NCBI GenBank assembly: GCA_051646285.1
Contig: JBOFCU010000198.1
Coordinates: 1-5,769 of the forward strand
DNA from: Terrirubrum sp051646285
Lineage (GTDB): Bacteria > Pseudomonadota > Alphaproteobacteria > Rhizobiales > Beijerinckiaceae
Length of the DNA: 5,769 nt
Reading direction: 5' to 3'
Both the position numbers and the translations under genes were made by a program. Below, in pieces: positions 1 to 5,629 of this stretch (position 1 is its first letter; each line of letters begins with the position of its first letter). Below the pieces are notes generated by a model that was not told the origin of the DNA, searched no databases, and saw only the letters and a program-made list of their open reading frames with translations.

Positions 1-748
1 GCCGCTGCACCTTCACATCTGACAGGCTGGCCGTGCCCTCGGAATCAAGTCCCACCCGCAGCACCGCCTGCTTGCCGAGCAAGTCCAGCGCATCCGAAAG
101 ATTGCGCACGGTGATGATCGGCACATGTTCCAGCCCGCCTGACGCTGCTTTCGCCAGCACGCCTGTCGCCACGGGCGAATGCCGCTCTGTCGTGATCACG
201 GCATCAACGCCGAACGCGGCAGCCGAACGCAGGATCGCACCGACATTGTGCGGATCGGTGATCTGGTCGAGAACGATCAGCAGGCTGTCATCGGGAATGG
301 CGTCCAGCGGCGGGCCCTCTAACGGATCGCACTCGATCAGCAGGCCCTGATGCACGGCATCTGGAGTCAAAAGCGCATCAATCTCGCGTGGCGACACGAT
401 CTGCGGTTCCATGGGCAGGCGGCCCAGCTCGTCCATCAGGCGGCGATGGCCATTTTCTGTCACCAGGATCTTGCGCACCTTGCGCTTGGGATTGCGCAGC
501 GCTTCGACGACCGGGTGCCAGCCATACAGCACCACCTCATGGTCAAACCGTGCCGCTGGCCCGTGTGCGCGCGGACGGCCGCTGCCGCCACCGGTGCGGC
601 CACCGCCTTTCGGGCCAAAGCGGAATTTACCGCCAGAACCGGAGCGGGGCGGGCGGCCAGAGGAACGGCCCGGTGAGTCGGAGGGGGGGCGATCAGAAGA
701 CAGGAGAGCCTCGCAGTGTGGACGAATGCGCCTGAAAGGTGAGCGCAC
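1..748 (-). CDS. rlmB: 23S rRNA (guanosine-2'-O)-methyltransferase RlmB, 3' end beyond the window
   Basis: RlmB uses S-adenosylmethionine to methylate the 2'-O of a conserved guanosine (G2251 in E. coli numbering) in 23S rRNA. About 249 residues are visible. Residues 1-68 form a basic tail rich in Gly, Arg, Ser and Pro. Residues 72-145 (beginning EVVLYGWHPVVEALRNPKRK) match the SpoU substrate-binding domain. The SpoU/TrmH methyltransferase fold then begins, with its first signature DQITDPHNVGAILRSAAAFG at residues 161-180. The later motifs that bind the cofactor lie left of the window. The start is not certain: I prefer the GTG at 748 because GGAG lies about five bases ahead of it. In-frame ATGs at 763 and 787 have no convincing ribosome site, and a stop lies just upstream of the latter. 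The gene for an exported protein lies 70 bases upstream on the same strand, so co-transcription is possible. The family assignment is firm; only the start is in doubt. Confidence 0.93.
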   Translation of the reverse strand, partial: MRSPFRRIRPHCEALLSSDRPPSDSPGRSSGRPPRSGSGGKFRFGPKGGGRTGGGSGRPRAHGPAARFDHEVVLYGWHPVVEALRNPKRKVRKILVTENGHRRLMDELGRLPMEPQIVSPREIDALLTPDAVHQGLLIECDPLEGPPLDAIPDDSLLIVLDQITDPHNVGAILRSAAAFGVDAVITTERHSPVATGVLAKAASGGLEHVPIITVRNLSDALDLLGKQAVLRVGLDSEGTASLSDVKVQR

Positions 749-818
749 CCCATCTCCTATCATGGCGGGCAGGCCGGGCAATGCCATGGTCCCGGCCAGC
801 CGTCATAAAAATCGCAGT

Positions 819-1154
819 CTAGTCGCAAACCTCGACACGCTGGCGCACATACCCATAGCCATCCCAGACACGCCGGCGCTCGGTCCAGCATTCCGAAACA
901 ACCCGTGGGGCCGAGCGGTAAACCGGCACCGGCTCCTCGATAAATTCAGGCCGGGGGCGGGCCGCTGCAATGGCGCTGCCTGCCAGCACTCCCCCAACAA
1001 TGCCCAGGCCAATGGCAGCGCCTGGCGCATATCCATGGCGGTATGGCCGGTAATATTGGGCGGCGGCTGGCGTGGCCGAGGCGGCAAGGCCGGCAAAGGT
1101 GGCGCACAGAGCCACGGTTCCGGCGGCGAGATGGCGTGTGGGCATTGCTGTCAT
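819..1154 (-). CDS. Small exported protein with a glycine-zipper-like segment, function unknown
   Basis: This 111-residue protein has a classical signal peptide: a short charged start, a hydrophobic stretch over residues 9-27 and an Ala-X-Ala site with predicted cleavage after A32 (TPAAA before QYYRPYR). The mature part of about 79 residues opens with a Tyr/Arg-rich stretch. Residues 43-65 follow, a Gly/Ala-rich hydrophobic segment with G-X3-G spacing like that of glycine-zipper envelope proteins. The charged C-terminus has two cysteines (C89 and C110) that could form a disulfide in the periplasm. The start at 1154 is supported by AGGAGG six bases ahead; an in-frame ATG at 1145 is a less well placed alternative. 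Small proteins of this style are common in sphingomonads, but I know of no assigned function. An outer-membrane or periplasmic location is inferred from the signal peptide and zipper. Confidence 0.8.
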   Translation of the reverse strand: MTAMPTRHLAAGTVALCATFAGLAASATPAAAQYYRPYRHGYAPGAAIGLGIVGGVLAGSAIAAARPRPEFIEEPVPVYRSAPRVVSECWTERRRVWDGYGYVRQRVEVCD

Positions 1155-1406
1155 TAGTCCCCTCCTGCGGGTTCTACGGTCATCGGCAGGTTAAACGATC
1201 ATGCGGCATGCTGACGGCGCTTTGTGGCGTGACCGTGGAGCATGCCAAACCGTGTCGCGTTACGGTTAACAAAGGGTGAGGCACCGTGCCCTGCGGCCTG
1301 CGCGTAATCTGTGCCGCTATTGATGCGCGAAGGTGCTTGTTTTTTTTCGGGGCTTGGCCCATGAGAGGCACGCCTGTGACAGGCGCGCTTTGGCGCGCCG
1401 GCAGCA
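1155..1406. other. Intergenic stretch between the exported-protein gene and tRNA-Thr
   Basis: I find no gene here. The stretch should carry the promoter of the leftward exported-protein gene and that of the rightward tRNA-Thr, but no clear -35/-10 pair stands out. Visible elements are an imperfectly symmetric GTTACGGTTAAC near 1259-1270, a run of eight T at 1340-1347 and two overlapping hairpins at 1371-1399 that are listed separately. Open frames that cross it run into the tRNA and are not credible. Confidence 0.5.
1371..1399 (+). other. Two overlapping, mutually exclusive hairpins just upstream of tRNA-Thr
   Basis: CGCCTG (1371-1376) pairs perfectly with CAGGCG (1380-1385) around a TGA loop. 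GGCGCGC (1382-1388) pairs perfectly with GCGCGCC (1393-1399) around TTTG. The two stems share bases 1382-1385, so only one can form at a time. The second ends seven bases before the mature tRNA-Thr 5' end, in what would be the tRNA leader or its promoter. A role in tRNA processing or in marking a DNA site is possible but unproven. Confidence 0.5.
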
Positions 1407-1481
1407 GCCGGTTTAGCTCAGCGGTAGAGCAGCGGTTTTGTAAACCGAAGGTCGGGGGTTCAATCCCCTCAACCGGCACCA
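1407..1481 (+). tRNA. tRNA-Thr (anticodon UGU)
   Basis: The cloverleaf is complete. The acceptor stem GCCGGTT (1407-1413) pairs with AACCGGC (1471-1477), followed by discriminator A and an encoded CCA at 1479-1481. The D arm is GCTC/GAGC and the T arm has a TTCAATC loop. The anticodon loop TTTGTAA (1437-1443) carries TGT at 1439-1441, which reads ACA and, by wobble, other Thr codons. The outermost anticodon-stem pair (1432/1448) is a G-A mismatch. Confidence 0.97.
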
Positions 1482-1577
1482 TTCCATCCCTTTATTTCTT
1501 TTCGCTGGATTTTGAACGCCAAGTGCTGGACATGCGCCTGCCAGCGCCCATCATGGTCCTTGAACCGGAGGCTATTC

Positions 1578-1871
1578 ATGACAAAGCCCGCTGATGTGAT
1601 AGCATTACGCATGCGTCTCGCAGCGGCAGGTTTGCCGCCAGCCGATCTGCGTTGGCTTGAGAGCATCGGTTTCGATGACGCCGCTGTGCCGCCCGTGGAA
1701 AGTGAGTTCGTTCTGGCCGACTACGAGCGGCGCGCACAGGCGTTGACGGCAAAGGCCGCTGAATTGACCCTGTGGGAGCGTGAAAGTGCTGCCGAATCCA
1801 AGCTGGCAGCCGCCATCGGCGCGCGTATAGCTGACTGGAAAGACCGCGCTGAAGGGGAAGACGACGAATAA
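1578..1871 (+). CDS. Hypothetical 97-residue helical protein between two tRNA genes
   Basis: I do not recognise this protein. The ATG at 1578 is chosen because GGAGG lies six bases ahead at 1567-1571; upstream in-frame starts have no such site and lie close to the tRNA-Thr 3' end. The product starts MTKPADVIALRMRLAAAG. It looks soluble, with no signal peptide or membrane segment. Residues from about 45 to 90 are rich in Ala, Glu, Arg and Lys and probably form long amphipathic or coiled-coil helices, ending in an acidic tail (EGEDDE). The codon style matches the host genes, the gene lies on the host side of tRNA-Ser, and a hairpin follows 63 bases after its stop. This suggests a small backbone gene rather than cargo of the element to the right. 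It could be a structural or protein-binding factor, but nothing in the sequence fixes a function. Confidence 0.72.
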   Translation: MTKPADVIALRMRLAAAGLPPADLRWLESIGFDDAAVPPVESEFVLADYERRAQALTAKAAELTLWERESAAESKLAAAIGARIADWKDRAEGEDDE

Positions 1872-1934
1872 GGCGGGAATTCGCCACGGGCGGGCTTGCA
1901 ATTCGGGCGGCGGCGATTCATAGCGTGACCACCA

Positions 1935-1954
1935 GTGCTGGCTTAGGCCAGCAC
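1935..1954 (+). terminator. Strong hairpin, possible terminator
   Basis: GTGCTGGC (1935-1942) and GCCAGCAC (1947-1954) form a perfect 8-base-pair stem with a TTAG loop, 63 bases after the stop of the 97-residue protein gene and about 40 bases before tRNA-Ser. No T run follows on the plus strand, so it is not a textbook intrinsic terminator. Its position between two transcription units makes a terminating or insulating role plausible. Confidence 0.4.
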
Positions 1955-1996
1955 GTCTGATGCTAAAAATGCGTGCGCCTTGTGCTGCGCGCCTGC

Positions 1997-2086
<90 letters not shown>

Positions 2087-2133
2087 TTTCTATGGCTGAA
2101 ACACCGCCAGAAACGTATCTTTTGCTGCATTTA

Positions 2134-2165
2134 TTGACATCGCTTACCGCACAAGGTCAAAGATT
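2134..2165 (+). promoter_or_regulatory. Candidate sigma-70 promoter for the integrase
   Basis: A perfect TTGACA lies at 2134-2139. The best -10 candidates, TCAAAG (2157-2162, 17-base spacing) and AAGATT (2160-2165), are weak. It is about 40 bases ahead of the integrase start and within the element, just right of the tRNA. A weak -10 would fit an integrase that is normally kept low. Confidence 0.35.
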
Positions 2166-2205
2166 TGTGCAACAATGTGTGTAACATCTGGACCGGAGAA
2201 CTGAT

Positions 2206-3525
2206 GTGGCCGCACTGCGCTATCTGACCAAGCGCGCTGGCTTCTGGTACTTTGTCCGGCGCATCCCCGACCAACTTGCGGCGCTGGATCGGCGTGTAAT
2301 TGTCAGGACTAGCACCGGTATCAGGATCGCTGACGATCCAAAGGCGGTCCGGGCCAAATCCGCCGCGCACCGCCTCAATATCGATCTGGAGGCCTATTGG
2401 CAGACGATACTGACTGGCCCGACAAATCAGGCATTGGCTCGATATGAAGCCGCGCGCCAGCAGGCACGGGAAAGCGGTTTCCGCTACCGAGATGCGGCCG
2501 CACTGGCCAAGGAGAGTTCGGTCGATGAACTGCTGGCCCGGATCGAAACCCTGATCCAGAAAAACCAGATCGAAGATGTGGGCGCAGTTGATGCCTTGCT
2601 CGGCGGCATCGCGGCACCAGATATCATGCTGTCTGATCTCTATGCTGAATATGAGAAAGACATGCTGGCCTCGCTGACTGACCTTTCACCGCAGCAGCGC
2701 CAGAAATGGGGAAACCCGAAAAAGCGCGCTGTCGCCAATCTGATTTCTGTTGCCGGTGACAAACCGATTCAAAAGCTGACGCGCAATGATGCGCTGGATT
2801 TTCGCGAGGTCTGGCAACGCCGCATCATCACCGAAGGGCGTGACATCGGCACCGCCAACAAAGATATCGGGCACCTTAACCGGATGTTCCGGATCGTGAG
2901 CCAGAACCGTCGGCTTGGGCTGGCTTCACCATTTGCGGAAATGCGCATCGAAGGTGAGCGCGGAGGCCAGCGCACCGCGTTTGAGACCGATTTCCTTGCC
3001 CACCGGCTTCTAGCCCCAGATGCACTTTGCGGGCTCAATCCGGAAGCCAGGGCTATATTTTATATCATCGTGGAAACTGGAATGCGGCTGTCCGAGGCCT
3101 GTAATCTCACCGGCAATACCATCATCCTGAACCATGATGTTCCCCATGTCTGTGTCGAGCCGGAAGGGCGGCGGATGAAAACCGATCAGAGCCGTCGGCA
3201 GATTCCGCTCGTCGGGGTTTCGCTGATTGCGGCACAGGCTTTCCCGCAGGGGTTCCCACGCTACCGCGACAAGGCCTCGTCACTTTCCGCGCTGGTCAAC
3301 GATTATCTCGACCTCCACGGTCTACGTCCGACGCCGAAGCACAGCTTCTATTCGTTGCGGCACAGTTTCGAGGACCGGCTCACCGCCGTTGAACCACCGG
3401 ATAAAATCATCGCGATGCTGATGGGTCACAAATATCAGCGCCCGCGCTATGGGGCCGGTCCCAGCCTGGTCCAGAAGCAGCAATGGCTGGCTAAGATCGC
3501 GCTCGAACCACCGCCTGCGATCTGA
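2206..3525 (+). CDS. Tyrosine recombinase / phage-type integrase with DUF6538-like N-terminus
   Basis: This 439-residue site-specific recombinase should integrate and excise the element at tRNA-Ser. Residues 4-65 (YLTKRAGFWYFVRRIPDQL and onward) resemble the DUF6538 domain found at the front of many alphaproteobacterial integrases. Residues 140-240 are the helical core-binding region. The catalytic domain (about 260-425) has R294 in ETGMRLSEACNL, the hairpin lysine K325 in RRMKTDQSRRQIPL, R385 in FYSLRHSFEDRL, H408 in LMGHK and the nucleophile Y415 in RPRYG. The position of the first His in the HxxR box is Tyr (Y382), which I believe occurs in this subfamily. The start is GTG at 2206 with GGAG seven bases ahead. 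An ATG two bases earlier is out of frame and stops after seven codons. The catalytic domain looks intact and no frameshift is seen, so the enzyme may be active. Confidence 0.93.
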   Translation: MAALRYLTKRAGFWYFVRRIPDQLAALDRRVIVRTSTGIRIADDPKAVRAKSAAHRLNIDLEAYWQTILTGPTNQALARYEAARQQARESGFRYRDAAALAKESSVDELLARIETLIQKNQIEDVGAVDALLGGIAAPDIMLSDLYAEYEKDMLASLTDLSPQQRQKWGNPKKRAVANLISVAGDKPIQKLTRNDALDFREVWQRRIITEGRDIGTANKDIGHLNRMFRIVSQNRRLGLASPFAEMRIEGERGGQRTAFETDFLAHRLLAPDALCGLNPEARAIFYIIVETGMRLSEACNLTGNTIILNHDVPHVCVEPEGRRMKTDQSRRQIPLVGVSLIAAQAFPQGFPRYRDKASSLSALVNDYLDLHGLRPTPKHSFYSLRHSFEDRLTAVEPPDKIIAMLMGHKYQRPRYGAGPSLVQKQQWLAKIALEPPPAI

Positions 3526-3536
3526 CTCCTAATCCG

Positions 3537-3736
3537 GCGGCGTAATTGTGCGGATAATTGTGCCATTCGGCGGAATTTCGCGAAAATTATTCCTCAAATT
3601 ATGCGCGCGAATATGCGCGGCGCTTCCAACGGACGCACGATCGTTTGCAATTTCAATGAGATAGGAATTGTGCGGAAATTTTCATTTCCGCCGAATGGCA
3701 CAATTATCCGCACAATTATCCGCACAATTACGCCGC
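3537..3736. repeat. Large imperfect inverted repeat built on an iterated 12-base unit
   Basis: The left arm (3537-3575, 39 bases) and the reverse complement of the right arm (3686-3736, 51 bases) are identical except that the right arm has one extra 12-base unit. The unit is TAATTGTGCGGA, present about 1.8 times on the left and 2.8 times on the right. A further copy of its core AATTGTGCGGA lies in the centre at 3666-3676. The 110-base centre also holds the 10-base palindrome TTTCGCGAAA (3576-3585) and two ATGCGCG copies (3601, 3613). The left arm begins 12 bases after the integrase stop. I see no target-site duplication. It could be a MITE-like insertion, paired protein-binding sites such as operators or iterons, or a long RNA stem that ends integrase transcripts. 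Nothing in the sequence decides among these. Confidence 0.92.
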
Positions 3737-3787
3737 TTCCGATATCGGTGGCCTGCTTGTTCGCTGGGATGAGATGGCATAATGTCC

Positions 3788-3817
3788 GCTGGTTCATTGC
3801 GCATGATGCGCGCCAGC
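3788..3817. promoter_or_regulatory. Operator-like palindrome upstream of the spike genes
   Basis: GCGCAT-G-ATGCGC (3799-3811) is a perfect 6-base dyad around one base, and the outer segments GCTGG (3788-3792) and CCAGC (3813-3817) are also complementary. It ends about 50 bases before the start of the spike-base gene. Its place suits an operator or a small hairpin in the leader, but no regulator gene is visible. No gene is convincing between 3737 and 3869. Confidence 0.25.
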
Positions 3818-3869
3818 ATCTGCGGCGCGATTTTGCTCTGATGCTGTAGGCACCGGAGCGAGGCATCAG

Positions 3870-4139
3870 ATGGCACAAATCGATATTTACCAGAATGACG
3901 AGAAGCTGATGTTCCCCTACATCGGCGGCTTCCCGATCACTCCAGACGACATATCGGAATTGCCGAAGGTCACGCGCGGCATCTATGTCGGCTCGGACAA
4001 TGTCGATGTCAGCGTTGAAATGCTCGACGGTTCGGTGGTGACTTACAAAGGCGTCCGGATCGGCACAGATTTGCCGGTGCGCGCGGTCCGGGTGAAAGCG
4101 ACGGGCACCACCGCCACAGATCTGATCGGGCAATACTGA
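3870..4139 (+). CDS. Virion spike-base protein, RCAP_Rcc01079 (GTA head-spike) family
   Basis: This is an 89-residue all-beta protein. Its pattern matches the spike-base family named after Rcc01079 of Rhodobacter capsulatus: ITPDDISELPKVTRGIYVGS (residues 23-42), then alternating strands around VEMLDGSVVTYKGV, and the C-terminal signature RAVRVKATGTTATDLIGQY. In R. capsulatus this protein is the base of head spikes on gene transfer agent particles that help bind the capsule of recipient cells; prophages carry relatives. The ATG at 3870 has GAGG six bases ahead. Its stop TGA shares one base with the next ATG, so the two genes are almost certainly translated together and their products probably assemble together. 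The length is normal for a base protein and nothing is broken. The family call rests on remembered sequence pattern, not on a search. Confidence 0.82.
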   Translation: MAQIDIYQNDEKLMFPYIGGFPITPDDISELPKVTRGIYVGSDNVDVSVEMLDGSVVTYKGVRIGTDLPVRAVRVKATGTTATDLIGQY

Positions 4140-5629
4140 TGCCGCGACTTGGTGTCGGGACCGGGCCGGGTCGAAAACAGCGGAATCTGGGTAGCGCTGG
4201 CGGCGCTGCAGGCGGGATCGTTCCTGTAGGGGCCACATACGTCATGATGGGCGATGGCACCATGGCGGGCATCGGCGGCACCAGCGGCATCCGTGGCGTT
4301 CCATTCTGGTTGATGTCGCGATTGGCCGCTCGGTTGCAGCCGGCACCGATGCCGGTGTTGGCTCAGTCCGGGTCAACGATTGCTCGGCAAGACGGCTCTA
4401 ACATGCCGTTCATCGTGCCGGTGGCTGTGCCAGCGGCGTCTGCGCAATATCCCGATGTGCTGATATTGTTGTCCGTCGGGGCAAACGACAACGTGTTGTC
4501 CCGCGACCCAGCGGCCACTCCATGGCTTCAGGACTGGAAAGATGCTGTCAGCTTAATGATAGCTTCCAATCCTCAAGCCCTGCTGTTTGTAATCACCGGC
4601 ACAGCACCGTCTCTTAAGGCTGGAGAGACAACCTACCGCAGCGGCGTATGGGCGCAGCAGTCCGCTTTTGTTGCGGGCCTGAACAACCCGAAGTGCGTCT
4701 TCGTCGATGTTTCCAGCATCGACCCCAATTCGTGGTCCCCATCGTCCGATACCCTCCGGGTGCATCCTGACGAGCGCGGCGCACAGCAATTTGCCGACCT
4801 TGTCTTCGCTGCCATGTCTCCGCGCTTGGCCGCGACATCACAGCAGGATGTGCTGGATATGATTTTTGCCGGGGCATATCCGGGACAATCTGCGCAGATC
4901 GATACAGATCACGCGCTTGTTGGCACCGGCGGCACCGTCACGAACATGACCGGCGGCTCCACCGCACCGACATCAAAACTGGCGACGAACCTCACAGGTT
5001 CTACCAGCGTGGCGGCGGCAGCCGTTGCCACAACTGCGGGTCGGCAAAAATTGAGTGTCACGCTCGGGGGAACTGTGACCACTGAAAACAAGGTGATGCT
5101 GCAAGATCGCCTCAATTTGACCGTCACCGGGGCAACACCGGGACAGTTCGCGCTGACCGGCATGATGGTGCGGGCGAGCGCGGGTTTTGTGAATGCCGGC
5201 GCTGACTTCGGCACGTTCGCAAGTTCTGGTGGTGGTGCTAGCAGCCTCGCTGCATCAGCGGGTGTGTTCGGGCCGGTCGTCAATCCAGTTGACAGTATCT
5301 GGATGATTTTCCCCCAGCCTCTCTGGAGCGCCACTTTTGCCACCAAGCGCAGTGTCGCCTTTCGCTATCCCGTTGGCGCGTTGTCTGGAACCATTGAAAT
5401 CGAGCAGCCCTTCGCATGGGTGCCATCAATGCGCGCCCGCGGCTCACCGGCCTATCTTGGCGGCTATACGTTCAACGGCGTGTCGCTCGCGGGCACCAAT
5501 TACCGTCTCAGGGTGACTGGCACCATTGCGGCCGGCTTCCGGTTTGAGCCTGGCTATTGGTGTTCCCCGTCAGCATCCATGAGACAAATTTCGGGTCTTC
5601 ACGAAGGGAGGAATCCTGGTTCATCGTAG
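4139..5629 (+). CDS. Spike/fibre protein with degenerate SGNH-hydrolase-like domain; C-terminus at an IS junction
   Basis: This 496-residue protein is probably the fibre that sits on the spike base encoded just upstream; the start overlaps that gene's stop by one base (TGATG) and has no strong ribosome site of its own. Residues 30-230 read as an SGNH/GDSL-type domain: block I VMMGDGTMAGIGG (35-47), a block II-like SGS around G78, block III GAND (114-117) and a C-terminal box DTLRVHP (204-210) with H209. Serine is expected at position 40 but glycine is found, and the Asp lies five residues before His rather than the usual three, so esterase activity is doubtful. Residues 260-475 are rich in Gly, Thr, Ser and Val, like a beta-sandwich receptor-binding or trimerising region. 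The last 15-20 residues (about 479-496) may be foreign, because an IS3 fragment begins at this point. No signal peptide is seen. Likely role: surface or polysaccharide binding. Confidence 0.78.
   Translation: MPRLGVGTGPGRKQRNLGSAGGAAGGIVPVGATYVMMGDGTMAGIGGTSGIRGVPFWLMSRLAARLQPAPMPVLAQSGSTIARQDGSNMPFIVPVAVPAASAQYPDVLILLSVGANDNVLSRDPAATPWLQDWKDAVSLMIASNPQALLFVITGTAPSLKAGETTYRSGVWAQQSAFVAGLNNPKCVFVDVSSIDPNSWSPSSDTLRVHPDERGAQQFADLVFAAMSPRLAATSQQDVLDMIFAGAYPGQSAQIDTDHALVGTGGTVTNMTGGSTAPTSKLATNLTGSTSVAAAAVATTAGRQKLSVTLGGTVTTENKVMLQDRLNLTVTGATPGQFALTGMMVRASAGFVNAGADFGTFASSGGGASSLAASAGVFGPVVNPVDSIWMIFPQPLWSATFATKRSVAFRYPVGALSGTIEIEQPFAWVPSMRARGSPAYLGGYTFNGVSLAGTNYRLRVTGTIAAGFRFEPGYWCSPSASMRQISGLHEGRNPGSS

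Noticed and set aside
460..753. Minus-strand open frame starting MGCAHLSGAF
   Set aside because: It overlaps rlmB in another frame and has no family features, whereas the rlmB frame shows the SpoU signature.
411..1157. Plus-strand open frame of 248 codons
   Set aside because: It runs antisense through rlmB and the exported-protein gene, both of which have clear family or signal-peptide evidence; its composition is typical of GC-rich shadow frames.
1281..1347. Intrinsic terminator: GCACC...GGTGC followed by eight T
   Set aside because: The stem is short with a loop of about 46 bases, and no plus-strand gene lies upstream that would need it.
1180..1482. Minus-strand open frame starting MVPVEGIEPPTFGLQNRC
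   Set aside because: This is the well-known translation of the antisense strand of a tRNA gene (here tRNA-Thr), not a protein gene.
3537..3736. CRISPR array
   Set aside because: The repeated unit is only 12 bases, copies abut without spacers, and they lie in opposite orientations; no cas genes are present.
3601..3849. Plus-strand open frame of 82 codons across the inverted repeat
   Set aside because: Its middle (TIIRTIIRTI) is just the translated 12-base repeat, there is no ribosome site and no recognisable domain.
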